A DNA stretch of 64,000 nucleotides from Agapanthus africanus (taxonomy: Eukaryota; Streptophyta; Magnoliopsida; Asparagales; Amaryllidaceae): assembly GCA_030015575.1 (NCBI GenBank), contig CM057338.1, positions 629,788,189 to 629,852,188 on the forward strand. Reading direction: 5' to 3'. A program made the translations under genes and the position numbers. Numbering within the stretch: position 1 is the stretch's first letter; each line of letters opens with the position of its first letter. The notes under the pieces were generated by a model. That model searched no databases, was not told the DNA's origin, and saw only the letters and a list, made by a program, of their open reading frames with translations. Shown in pieces: positions 1 to 10,756 of this stretch.

Positions 1-752
1 AATTCCACACATTGCATCACATTCCGGATAAACAGACAGTATTAATGTTTTCGAACGAACGATCAAATACCCAAGATTCACTAAAGCTCAACACTTGAGC
101 AGAGTTCAAAAACTCGGAGTGTGACACAGTAGTAGCGGTCCAGCCGTAGAAGGGCCAAGCCAACGCCTCTCATGTGGCACGTCGTACTGCCCCAAACCAT
201 AAGGTTCAAAGGGCAGTTCAAGACGGTCACATAATCGAGTTAAGGTTTGTTGTCTTCTAGAGGGACCACCACAAAAAGACTTACACGTATCTCCAAAGTA
301 TTTAAACCCCGTGAATAGTGAGCAAATGATACTCATTCAAACACTTCAATACTTTCTAATTTACCCGGAAAAGCAACGAAATGAAAATTCCGATCGAATC
401 TACGCGTCCAAAACCATCTCCAGAAAATACAGTACTATTTTCAGATTAAACATACCCAAAACACTGTACAAGCAGATATAAGAATTACAGTCCAAATTTA
501 AAGCAGTGATACCTCTTTACGGCCGTGGAGCCGCGGCGCAAGCAAGGAACTGCCGCGGTTCCGCGGCAGTTTATAGGGTTCAGGGCTTCGAATTTCACTG
601 TTATTCTTAGAATTTCTGCTGTATTTTTTAAGTATTTTTAATTCTGAAAAATGTCAGATTTTAAAATTTGTCCAGAGAGGGTCTAAAAAAAATCGTATTT
701 TTGTCCGATCGGGATTTTTACTTCGTAAAAGCGTCGCCTAATGTTCTAGGTC
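1..752 (-). other. C1 untranslated leader (partial)
   Basis: Non-coding leader, homologous in reverse complement to the C4 leader from about 12843 to 13630. It contains two structures also found in other copia leaders here: a GC-rich hairpin (arms 531-537 and 552-558, CCGCGGC/GCCGCGG) and the twin hairpin region near 174-208 (AACC-TTAT-GGTT followed by GGCA/TGCC, read on minus). The small ORFs in this stretch are not conserved and are not annotated as genes. Confidence 0.7.
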
Positions 753-765
753 GACTCTGATACCA
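753..765 (-). other. Primer-binding site of C1 (tRNA-iMet type)
   Basis: On the minus strand this reads TGGTATCAGAGTC, one nucleotide after the LTR end. The first 11 bases match the plant initiator tRNA-Met primer site; the last bases differ from the usual GCC. It marks the adjoining LTR as a 5' LTR. Confidence 0.8.
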
Positions 766-766
766 A

Positions 767-1682
767 TGTTGGTCAGGCAGCCACCCTATCCAATGGGGTC
801 ATCGTGGCACCCACGGGTCCCTCAGCAGCTACTTTTTACGCATGCACCCTCGTGAGGACTACAACCCCCCATAGGTCGACATCCAATGCCTAGTAGGTCG
901 TGCCGGTGAATGGTCTATAACAGATCGAGAAACTACTGATAACACTTATCAGCAAATTTCAGCAGCCCTGGCCAGGGACTTACTGATATAACCAGTCGGG
1001 CACAGCACAGCATCAACTCCCAATACCGGGAGAGACGAAACCCTCCTATTGCTCATTGCCTTCGTGTGTCTCGGGACTGTACCCAACGGCCACCTGTTTG
1101 CACGACTCAGTAGAGCCGTGGTAGGGTGGCAATCAAAGTATAGTGGGAGAACACACAAGACTCTATGACGATCTCGGGTCTACAGACTAACCTGTACCAG
1201 TGTCACCTAAGAACTGCTATCCGACGATAGATATAATTCCATATAGGAGTTCTCGGTGAGTCCGTCCAGTGTACCCAGTCACCACTGAGCACCCGTATAT
1301 GATCTTGATTTCAAACATCGATGAATGTGGGAACATTCATCGCCCATCGTATTGGTCTAGTATCATATACGCTAGTCTACTCTGGTATATCAATGCCCCG
1401 CCTCGATATACCTACGACTAGGGACTTTCCACGATATGCTTATAGACTACAGATGTCCCACTAGTATGATCTCTATCATAATCAGAGCAGTCAAGCCGAT
1501 ATCCTCAGGGCTTTATCAGCATATATGAATGAATAAAAGCATGATCAAATCAACATGTCAGATAAAGAAGAACCAGATAGCATACTATCTTGTCGAGCAA
1601 GAATGCATACTGAATATATATATACATGTATAGATACATCCACTATCATATAATGGCCTCTAGGGCATACATATATCTAACA
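767..1682 (-). repeat. 5' LTR of C1, short form (about 0.9 kb)
   Basis: It aligns with the C2 and C4 LTRs over its first ~790 bases (minus-strand order), including the conserved block near 1095-1155. It then jumps to an end segment (767-890) that ends in CCAACA. About 1.2 kb present in the 2.1-kb LTRs of C2 and C4 is missing, so it is a deletion derivative of the same LTR family. Confidence 0.75.
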
Positions 1683-3553
1683 CTGGGCTCCTTGGCTAAC
1701 GCCATAGCCCCATTGTTATCACAATACAATGGTATTGGATCAATAATGGTTGGAACTACTCCTAGCTCGGAGATAAACTTTCTTATCCAGACGGCTTCCT
1801 TGGCGGCATCATTTGCAGCAATGTACTCAGCCTCCATCGTAGAGTCTGCAACGGTATCCTGTTTGGAACTCTTCCAACTTACCGCCCCTCTATTGAGGGT
1901 AAATACAAACCCAGAGATACATTTGCTGTCGTCCTTATCACTCTGGAAGCTCGAATCGGTAAAGGCCTCCATCTGGAGATCTCCATTACCATACACCAAG
2001 AACAATTCTTTAGTCCTTCGTAAGTACTTAAGAATGTTCTTCATAGCTATCCAGTGATTCTCCCTTGGGTTAGATTGATACCTGCTTACAACACTAAGTG
2101 CATAAGCTACATCTGGACGTGTACATAACATCGCATACATTATAGATCCTACTGCCGAAGCATAGGGTATAATGCTCATGCAAGCTCTCTCTTCATCGGT
2201 CTTTGGGCAAGAGTCCTTAGAGAGAGTGACCCCATGGCAAGCGGGTAAGGCACCCCGCTTGGAGTCTTCCACACTAAACCTTTTTAGGATGGTGTTGATG
2301 TACCTGGTTTGGGACAATCCCAATAACCACTTGGATCTATCCCTATAGATCCTAATGCCCAGGATGTATGTGGCATCACCCAGTTCCTTCATGGAGAACC
2401 TTAGTGATAAGAAAGATTTGACCGACTATAGCATAGGAATATCATTTCCTATCAGAAGAATGTCATCCACGTACAATACGAGGAATGTGACAGCTCTCCA
2501 TACAGCCTTCTTATAAACACAAGGTTCATCTGGATTTTTGATGAAATCAAACTCTTTGAGAACATCATCGAAACAGATGTTCCAACTCTGTGATGCCGGC
2601 TTTAACCCATATATGGATTTAAGCAATCTACATTCTTTCCCGCTGCTCCCACTGTCAATGAAGCCCTCCGGCTGATCCATATAAACGCATTCTTCTAAAT
2701 CCCCATTTAGAAATGTCGTTTTAACGTCCATCTGCCAGATTTCATAGTCATAGTGAGCAGCAATAGCAAATAGGATCCGAATGGATTTAAGCATGGCTAC
2801 GGGCGAAAAAGTCTCGCCATAGTCCAAACCTGGTCTTTGACGAAAGCCCTTCGCCACAAGTCTTACCTTATAGGTCTCTACCTGCCCATTTACACCAATC
2901 TTTCTTTTAAAGATCCATTTCCACCCCACAGGTTTTACCCCAGGGGGTACAACGTCCAAAGTCCATACTTTGTTGGTGTACATGGACTCCATTTCGGATC
3001 TCATGGCATCCAGCCACTTCACAGAGTCACCACTCATGATAGCTTGCTGAAAACTGGTAGGATCATCATCCTCCATGATGCAGTCTTCTCTGTCACCATC
3101 AATGAGGAAACCGTAGTACCTCTCCGGTGGGCGAGAAGTCCTACCAGACCTTCGGAGTGGCCGAGGTTCCTCAGTTTCTATTGCAACAGCCGGTTCAACC
3201 AAGTCGTCATTTGTAGTTTGTGTCTCTAGAACCTCTTCTAGATCTACCACATTGCCATCATCTTTATCTGTGAAAAACTCTTTTTTTAAGAATGTGGCAT
3301 ACTGAGAAACAAACATCTTTTGTTCCTCCTTGTGGTAGAATAGATATCCATAAGAGTTCCTTGGATATCCCACAAAGTTACACATGACTGACCGTGCCTC
3401 GAGTTTGTCCGGATTCTGCTTTTTAACATAGGCCGGGCAACCCCAAATCTTAATTCTCTTAAGAGATGGTCTCTTCCCATGCCATATCTCATATGGCGTG
3501 GTATACACGGTTTTTTTTGGAACCCTGTTCAAAAGAAACACAGCAGTCTTCAA
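1683..3553 (-). pseudogene. C2 pol, integrase C-terminus, reverse transcriptase and RNase H (pseudogene)
   Basis: From 3553 the frame encodes the integrase C-terminal region (LLNRVPKKTVYTTPYEIW), an acidic/proline-rich linker (PERYYGFLIDGDRED), and RT motifs WIFKRKIG, QMDVKTTFLNGDLEE, SIYGLKPAS and LYVDDILLIGND with the catalytic YVDD. An in-frame TAG at about 2426 (CAG in C4) splits RT. The same frame resumes at 2392 with ELGDATYILGIRIYRD and continues into RNase H (EAEYIAANDAAKEAVW, LYCDNNGAMALAKEP). The protein then breaks at 1683, where the C1 LTR starts. The final ~60 residues seen in C4 are missing. It is non-functional as it stands. Confidence 0.85.
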
Positions 3554-3562
3554 TGCATGCCC

Positions 3563-4402
3563 TCAAAATGAGACAGGTAACTCAGCATCACTCATCATGG
3601 AACGGACCATATTTAATAGGGTCCGATTCCGTCGTTCAGACACACCGTTGTGCTGTGGTGTGTAAGGAGGAGTGAGCTGAGAGAGAATCCCATTCTCTTT
3701 TAGGAAGTTTGAAAATTCTGTACTGAGATACTCACCACCTCGATCTGATCGAAGCATCTTGATACTCAAGCCGGTTTATTTTTCTACTTCTTGTTTATAT
3801 TCAGTGAATTTCTCGAAAGCTTCGGATTTGTGCTTTAATAAAAATACATGACCGAATCTTGAGAAATCATCGGTGAAAGTAATGGAGTAAGAAAAACCGC
3901 CTCTAGCCTGTGTAGACATTGGCCCACATACATCACTATGTATGAGTCCTAGGAGCTCGGTAGCTCTTTTTCCGTGTCCGGTAAACGGAGTTTTGGTCAT
4001 TTTACATTTGATAAAAGACTGGCAAGTCGCATAAGATTTATATTCAAAAGGGTTTAAATATCCATCTTTGTGTAACTTGTTTAGTCTTGTTTCGTTAATA
4101 TGACCAAGTCTACAGTGCCAAAGAAAAGCTTCATTTATTTCTGAAAGTTTTCTTTTATTAGTGTGTTGTATGCTGAAAACTGCGTGTTGATTTAGGACGT
4201 ATATCCCGTTATTAAGTGTACCATACCCAACCAACATTTGATTCAGGTGAATGTTCATAACATTGTTCTGCAATACAAAATTATACCCTTCATTGTCTAA
4301 CAAAGAAATAGATATTATATTACAAAGTATACTTGGTACAAAATAACATGGGTTCAAAACAAATATACACCCAGATGGCAACCCCAAATGATACTCTCCC
4401 AC
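3563..4402 (-). pseudogene. C2 pol, end of protease and integrase (pseudogene)
   Basis: The frame from 4402 carries the end of protease, then the integrase zinc-binding region (FLWHCRLGHINE, then CQSFIKCK, where the second Cys of the usual CX2C is replaced by Phe). The catalytic core follows: D in LIHSDVCGPM, D in MLRSDRGGEY, E in HNGVSERRNR. The frame is interrupted by a stop after QEVEK (about 3776) and by TGA in place of Trp after LPVSF (about 3563). Relative to the gag frame it is shifted by one nucleotide, with the lesion between about 4402 and 4450. The active-site triad is still readable, but the protein could not be made intact. Confidence 0.8.
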
Positions 4403-4407
4403 TGCGA

Positions 4408-5412
4408 CTATATGTACATTGGAACCATTTCAACACGGAGAGTATGGTCACCTGTCTTCAAAAGCTTGCTATTTCTCAACCCCTGCATAGAATTGCAAAT
4501 GTGAGAACATGAACCGGTATCTAATACCCAGGAAGCAGAGTTTATTGAAAAACAGTTTTCTGTCACAAACACACCTGAAGCGGAAGCATCCCCATGCTTT
4601 TTCTTGAGATTTAAGTACTCCGTACAGTTGCGCTTCCAATGTCCTATTTTGTGGCAATGAAAACATTCACATTTCCACGATTCTCCAGCTTTGGACTTTT
4701 CCTTCCCTTTAACCTTTTTAACTCCACCCTTAAGATTGGTGGGCTTCTTCTTTTTCTTTCCCTTGGCCTTAGCCTTTGGGCGAGGAGAGGAAGATTGTCC
4801 AACAGTCATAACGGGAGTATTCACTGATTTCAGTGTGCTCTCTGCACTCCTTAACATATTAAGGAGTTCAGGTAGTTCCCTCTCCATGTTGTGCATGTTG
4901 AAGTTAACTATGAATTGAGCAAAGGTGGAGGGGAGGGACTGCAGAATAATATCCGTATATTTTTCATTGTCCATCGTCCATCCAAGGTCCACAAGCTCTT
5001 CTATAAGAGCTATCATCTTCAGAACATGGTCTCCTACTGATGTGCCAGGGGCCATTCGCATCTGAAACAATTTCTTTGATGCTTCGTATCGTAATAAGCG
5101 GGATTGCTCTCCATACAACTCTTTTGTATGGAGAAATATGGCTTGAATGTCCATATTCTCGTGCTGCTTTTAATGTGTGTTGTCCATCGATGCAAGCGCG
5201 AGGCATTTGGCCGTGGCACAATCAGCTTCCCATGTCTTGCGGACTTCTTTGTCCGCAACTGAGGATTTTGGACCTGGGACGGGCGGGGCTGAAGCCGTGA
5301 GGACATATGATACTTTATCATAAGTCAAGGCTATTTTCAGATTCCTCAGCCAGTCTTTATAATTGGTCCCATTCAGTTTATTTTTATCTAGTAGAAGCTT
5401 GAGTCCAGTCAT
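4408..5412 (-). pseudogene. C2 gag and protease (pseudogene)
   Basis: Starts MTGLKLLLDKNKLNGTNYKD at 5412. This is the copia Gag N-terminus, which binds and packages element RNA in virus-like particles. A CAA-to-TAA change at about 5170 interrupts it after 80 residues; the same frame resumes at 5154. Further on come a basic Lys-rich stretch, the CX2CX4HX4C zinc knuckle (CFHCHKIGHWKRNC), and the protease active site WVLDTGSCSHIC with DTG intact. The frame is lost near 4430 by a one-base shift. The start matches that of C4 (MTGFKLLLDKNK). Confidence 0.85.
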
Positions 5413-7106
5413 TGGTATCTCCCATTAAGAGAGAGAAAAGAATACACTTAGCGAAAGCTCTTGCAAAGATCAGATTGGTTATTATCTTGTCTAATCGATG
5501 TCTCCCACTGCTTTAATCAAGTTTTTCTTTCAAACCTTAAAAATAAAACTAGCCAGGATTAATTACAGTCTACAACTTCGCTAACCGTTCAGCCAGGCCA
5601 GTATCGGTACTTGAGGGAGGTTACCCGTGCTTTTGCACGGACCTAATTAAAGTAAACCTCGTTTTCCCAGAGGCGTAGCCCCGTTAACACCTTTCTAGAC
5701 ACCTAATGAGTTAGCTAATTGTAAACGGCAAAACTCTCCTAGGAGCAACTATTGCCCACAGTGGGATCGGGATCCAACCATCGTATGGAAGGTATGCAAT
5801 CTCATTGCAAATCTCAACACTTGAAATTCCCGATGTGATTTTTACCCTAGTACTTATGACCTTAACTATGGTCAACAAATCATAAGCACCAGTCAAGTTC
5901 TACCCGTCATTTCTTGATCAATTAGACCCACCCATATAACCCTTAACTATGGTCAACAAAGTCGCATGAATGTCCTAATTAATCTGCATCATATGCAGTG
6001 TAGAAAGACATCACATAGCAACCGTACACTACGCCTTAACTATAGTCAACAAACATAGCATGAATACTAAGTACTCTACTTCCTAAAATGACGGAGGGTT
6101 GCGGATGATTTTTAAGAAAATCTTTAACGCTTTGAACTTGATATCGTCGTAGAATCAAATGGTTTTCAAAAGGAGTGGCTTGTGCTCCGCAGTTTTGAAA
6201 AGTAGCTTTTTCATAAAGAGCCGAGTGGTTTTCAAATCCAATTCTACAACATCTTTTTAGGTTTATTTTCTTTACATTAATCATATTAATGTAGTCCCAT
6301 CATTTAAGTCCTTAAGCCAATCACAGAAAAGAAACGAAAATACAACGTACGCTTATGCCATTCGCATTCGCCGCAATGTTCCGTTATGCACCGTTAGGTT
6401 ACTTAACTAACGGCATACCTGGACGGGACTAGCGCGGGTGTAAAACATAAGCAATGTCTACTATATATCTCATATATAATATATCATTCGTCTCAGATAT
6501 CACAGAACACAGGCAGCAGAAACATATATATATAATGTGGGATATACTAGGACGTCCGTATTTAGTATTTAGCCAAGAATAGAAAATACGGATTCCACAG
6601 TCATGATGAATAGCCAAGCCCACACCCCTAGACCCCTACGAGAGCGGCAAGCGACCCTACCAATCCTGGAGTTTAGGAGACCCGGTCTCGACTCCTCGAG
6701 ATGGCCTCCCACTGAACCCCAGAACCCGGTCACTTGTGCTCCCCTCCTTGGGTCTATCCTAATGCGGAAAAGTAAATAATATACAACACTGGTGACAGCA
6801 AGCTCAACCCAGAAGTGCCCCAAATAAAAGAATATTACATTACATTTGAATTTTATATGAATGAAAAATAAAACTCTCATCTCACATAAACCCCCCCGGC
6901 TATTCAATCGCGACAATCCTGCACATCATACCTCAGCAACATATAATATCATATATTATCAACGTAAGTAAGTATGCGTACCTCGATTGTCTTTGATATA
7001 TCGCAACGAAACCGGCGATAAGCGACATACTACACTTACGGTCACAGAAAAGAAAGTGTAAAACTAAAATATTTGGAATCCACATTCTCTTTAGACATCG
7101 TAAATC
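5413..7106 (-). other. C2 leader, 5' part deleted
   Basis: Reverse-complement homolog of C4 leader positions about 13672-15365. It keeps the three bulged hairpins near 5850-6065, and the 9-bp inverted repeat TGAATAGCC (6607-6615) with GGCTATTCA (6898-6906). The first ~0.8 kb after the PBS in C4, which holds the GC hairpin and the twin hairpin, is gone. An open frame at 6569-6916 (minus) resembles one in C4 but is not conserved in other leaders, so I do not call it a gene. Confidence 0.7.
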
Positions 7107-7113
7107 GATACCA
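7107..7113 (-). other. Truncated primer-binding site of C2
   Basis: Only TGGTATC (minus) remains, one base after the LTR end. The next base already matches the middle of the leader, so the deletion took the rest of the PBS. Seven bases of complementarity to tRNA-iMet would be a poor priming site. Confidence 0.65.
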
Positions 7114-7114
7114 A

Positions 7115-9218
7115 TGTTAGGTTTACCTAGCGCCTAATGAAGGGTTTGGAAGTATCACATGTCTCAAAATTAAATTTTTAAGGTGCGAAGTGAACATACA
7201 AAGAATCATCACTAGAAAATTAGGGTTTCATAACTTGAACAACATCACAAATAACAAAGGCTAGGGTTTTGAGAGTATAACCTTTGTAGCTCCCTACGCT
7301 AGACTCCTTGGCCACTTGAGGGTTGGAAAAAAGTTCGCTTGAGGTCTTCTAATGTCCACGAAGATCCACCCGAAGCTCCTTTGCCCAAAGCTCCTTGCTT
7401 TACTCGATGTATCAATGGAGTAGAGCAAACACCCTACACAAACCGGCTAGATGTGTGTAGTATGATGATATGGTTGTTTCTCTATAATCAAAACTCTTTC
7501 TTTTATCAACCTCACTTAAAGAAAATGATCAAGAGAGGAAGAAGAAGATGGTGGCTTTGCTTTCTCACAAAAAGAAAAGAGATGAGAGTGAATAATTGAA
7601 ATGAGAAAGAATAATATATTTAAATTCCTTCTCACTTCAACCATGGTTAGAATTATCTAAATCCTTTCCAAAATGAGTTAAAAGGTAAAAGGATAATTAA
7701 CTCAAGGTTAATAAGTGGTTGAAGCATGGTCAAAGATGATAAACATTAACCACTTGTGAATTATCCTTTTCTTTTTACAAAATGAAATACAAATAGATAA
7801 TTCTACAATGTAAGTCTTGCATTGCCACCAAACTTGTATCAACAACCATGATACGATGTATGCATGTATGTATCCATGCATATCATCATGTGCATACATG
7901 TATGCATACAAAATAGAAAAGAGTTTGATTAAAGAATTAATCTAAAAGTCATTTGTTAAATCAACACTTGATTTTGCAAACCGGTCCTATCACATATGAC
8001 CCGACCAATTGAAAATGCCCGATTAATATACGGTATCACATATCCGTATTTAATCGGGTCCCCGCACATATCTCATATGCACACCACATCTTTTCTCCTG
8101 AGCCAGGAAACTTCATTGTGGGACTCTAAGACTCGTCAATACGCCGGCAGTAGGTAATGATCATATCAAATTCCTACAAGCCGCAAGCGGTCAGCTAAAC
8201 GTAACGGCCACCCGGGTATTGAGCGATCAGAAGAAAACAGGCGAACCTGCTACAACTCCCGTCGAGCCAACCAGCAACACTACCGTACAGTCCGGTCTCT
8301 TCGTCAGATATGCTGCATATCGAGTCTAGGGATGGTAACGTCGACCCCAATAACTCAATAAGTCGTGCCGATGAATGGTCTATAACAGATCGAGAAACTA
8401 CTGATAACACTTATCAGCAAATCCTAACAGCCCTGGCCAGGGACTTACTGATATAGCCAGTCGAGCACAGCACAACATCAACTCCCAATACCGGGAGAGA
8501 CGAAACCCCTCCTATCGCTCATCGCCTTCGTGTGTCTCGGGACTGTACCCAACGGCTACCTGTTTGCACGACTCAGTAGAGCCGTGGTAGGGTGGTAATC
8601 AAAGTACAGTGGGAGAACACACAAGACTCTATGACGATCTCCGATCTACAGACTAACCTGCACCAGTGTCACCTGAGAACTGCTATCCGACGATAGATAT
8701 AATTCCATATAGGAGTTCTCGGCGAGTCCGTCTAGTGTGCCCAGTCACCACTGAGCACCCGCATACGATCTCGATGTCAAACATTGATGAATGTAGGAAC
8801 ATCTATTGCCCATCATATGGGTCTAGTATCATATACGCTAGTCTACTCTGGTATATCGATGACTTGTCTCGATATACCTACGACTAGGGACAGGTGAGGC
8901 ACACTCGAATGCCGTTGTTCCCCGTAACGAGTTCAAACTACCTTCTCTTTGAGACATTTCAGGATATGCTTATAAACTTTAGATGTCCCACTAGTATGAT
9001 CTCCATCAAAATCACAGCAGTCAAGCCTATATTCTCAGGGCTTTATCAACATGTATGAATGAATAAAAGCATGATAAAATCAACATGTCAGATAAAGAAG
9101 AACCAGATAGCATACTATCATGTCGAGCAAGAATGTACACTGAATATATATATATATATACATGTATAAATACATCCACTATCATATAATGGCCTCTAGG
9201 TCATACATATATCCAACA
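7115..9218 (-). repeat. 5' LTR of C2 (2104 bp)
   Basis: Starts TGTTGGATATATGTATGACC at 9218 (minus) and ends CCTAACA at 7115. It is homologous along its length to the C4 LTR, including the conserved block near 8564-8618 (minus) and the ATGCAT-rich tract near 7855-7910. The LTR ends are TG and CA as expected for copia. The terminal ~25 bases differ from the C4 LTR end. Confidence 0.8.
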
Positions 9219-9425
9219 ATCATATGTTACAGATAAGCAATAGTTAGCTACCGCACACTATGCCTTGACGAAAGCCAACAAACGCAGCACGAATACTAAG
9301 TGTTACCTATCTGAAATGTCGGAGGGCTACGCAGGTTTTTCAGAAAACCATGAGCGTAATGAACTTGATATCGTCGTAGAATCAAGTGGTTTTTTTTGGA
9401 AAAAGGAGTGTTTTTGATGCTTTTC

Positions 9426-9671
9426 TAGTTTCGCTAAAGAGGTCACTCCCAGTGAAGGGATCTCGGCTCTTTCCCCATCGAATAAGGTGCAGGGTATATC
9501 ATATATACCGCTATGCAAAGCAAGAACTATATAAGCTGTCAAAAACCAAACCGCGAGTTTGTAGCATCTGCCAGTTTTGCTAAAGAGGTCACTCCCGGTG
9601 AAGAGATCTCGGCTCTTTCCTCATCAAATAAGGTGCAGGGTATATCATATATACCGCTATGCAAAGCAAAA
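9426..9671 (-). repeat. Two-copy direct repeat in the C3 leader (period about 146 bp)
   Basis: Copies at about 9426-9524 and 9572-9671 share a block containing GGTCACTCCC, GATCTCGGCTCTTTCC and the hairpin GGTATAT-CAT-ATATACC. A matching two-copy block occurs in the C5 leader (38850-39085). Confidence 0.75.
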
Positions 9672-10751
9672 CTGTAGCTACCCTTTTTATAAAGTTTTGA
9701 TTCTACAACATCTTTTAGGTTTCTTTTCTTTTTATTAATCTCATTAATAAATCCCATCAGCTTATGCTTCGTAAGTATCACAGAAGAAATGAAAGCAGTA
9801 ATATTTATATATCAGCATATATATAGTATAAGCATTCGTCTCAGGCAGTAATATGATCTCATCACAGAACATTGCAGCAAAAGAACATATATGAAATATT
9901 GGATATACTAGGATGTCCGTGTTTTCAATACGAGCCTGTATAAAACACGGATTCCACGGTCGCGATGAATAGCCAAACCCACATCCCTAGACCCCTACGA
10001 GAGCGGCAAGTAACACTGCCAGTTCTAGGGTTAGGAGACCCAGTATCGACTCCTCGAGATGGCCTCCCACTGGACCGTAAAACCCGGTTAATTATGCTCC
10101 CCTCCTTGGGTCTACCTAATGCGGAAAAGTAAATAATATACACTGGTGATATCAACCTTATCCCGGATGTGCCCTAATAAAAGAATATTACATAAAAATG
10201 AATTTTACATGAATGAAAATAAAAACCCTCATCTCACATAAAACCCCCGGCTATTCAGAACACGACGATCCAATATAACATATCACAGCAACACATAATA
10301 TCACATATCATCAACGTAAGTAAGTATGTATACACCGATCGTCGTTGATGTATAGCAATGAAGACCGGCAATATAACTACATACTACACTTACGGTCACA
10401 GAAAAGAAATTGTAAAACTACAACATTTGGAATCCATAATCATTTTAGACATCGTAAATCCGAAATATCACATAATTCGCATTTCATGCCTAACTCTATG
10501 AATTCCACATATTGTATCACATTCCATATAAATAGACAGTATTAAACTTTCCGACCGGATAATCAAATACCCAAGATTTCCTAAATAGCTCAACACTTGA
10601 GCGGAGTTCAAATAATCCAAGAATATGTCACAGCACCGATGATCCAGCCGTAGAAGGGTCAAGCCAACGCCTTACATGTGCACGCCGTACTGCCCCAAAC
10701 CCTAAGGTTTAGAGGCAGTTCAAGACGGTCACATAATCGAGTTAAGGTTTG

Positions 10752-10756
10752 TGTTC
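10752..10756 (+). repeat. Target-site duplication of C4, left copy (TGTTC)
   Basis: TGTTC directly precedes the C4 5' LTR and is repeated at 32050-32054 directly after the 3' LTR. The uninterrupted target is visible in the homologous leader of C4 itself (complement of the TAGAGGAACACAAACC region near 13370). Confidence 0.9.

Larger units (their letters stand above)
1..1682 (-). mobile_element. C1: Ty1/copia retrotransposon, 5' part only (5' LTR, PBS, leader)
   Basis: Read on the minus strand, an LTR starting TGTTAGATATATGTATGCCC at 1682 runs down to 767. It is followed by a primer-binding site and a leader that continues past the left edge of the window. The LTR start abuts, without any polypurine tract, the broken RNase H coding end of C2 at 1683. 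A PBS and leader follow the LTR, so this is a 5' LTR. The simplest reading is that C1 inserted into C2 in the same orientation. No coding part of C1 is in the window. A solo-LTR or unequal-recombination product is possible but fits the PBS side less well. Confidence 0.75.
1683..9218 (-). mobile_element. C2: Ty1/copia retrotransposon, interrupted by C1 and decayed
   Basis: In minus-strand order: 5' LTR 9218-7115, a truncated PBS (7113-7107), leader 7106-5413, then gag-pol 5412-1683. The coding order gag, protease, integrase, reverse transcriptase, RNase H is that of Ty1/copia. The proteins are closely similar throughout to those of C4. The 3' end (last ~210 bp of the internal region, PPT and 3' LTR) is absent because C1 begins at 1682. 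C2's LTR starts at 9218 directly against truncated C3 leader sequence, so C2 is read as an insertion into C3, with predicted target duplication ATCAT (9219-9223). Confidence 0.8.
9219..10756 (-). other. C3 leader, distal part
   Basis: Homologous in reverse complement to C4 leader from about 13390 to 14760. It ends abruptly at 9219 where the C2 LTR begins, inside the first bulged hairpin region (TTGGC-TTTC-GTCAA near 9250-9280 on minus). It keeps the 9-bp inverted repeat pair (9966-9974 and 10249-10257) and the twin hairpin (about 10676-10712). A 99-bp internal duplication is listed separately. Confidence 0.7.

Noticed and set aside
1-9218. Tandem copia array sharing LTRs by unequal recombination
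   Set aside because: The LTRs at 1682 and 9218 start directly against truncated internal sequence with no PPT, which recombination between LTRs would have kept. Nested insertion is simpler, though only the left flank can settle it.
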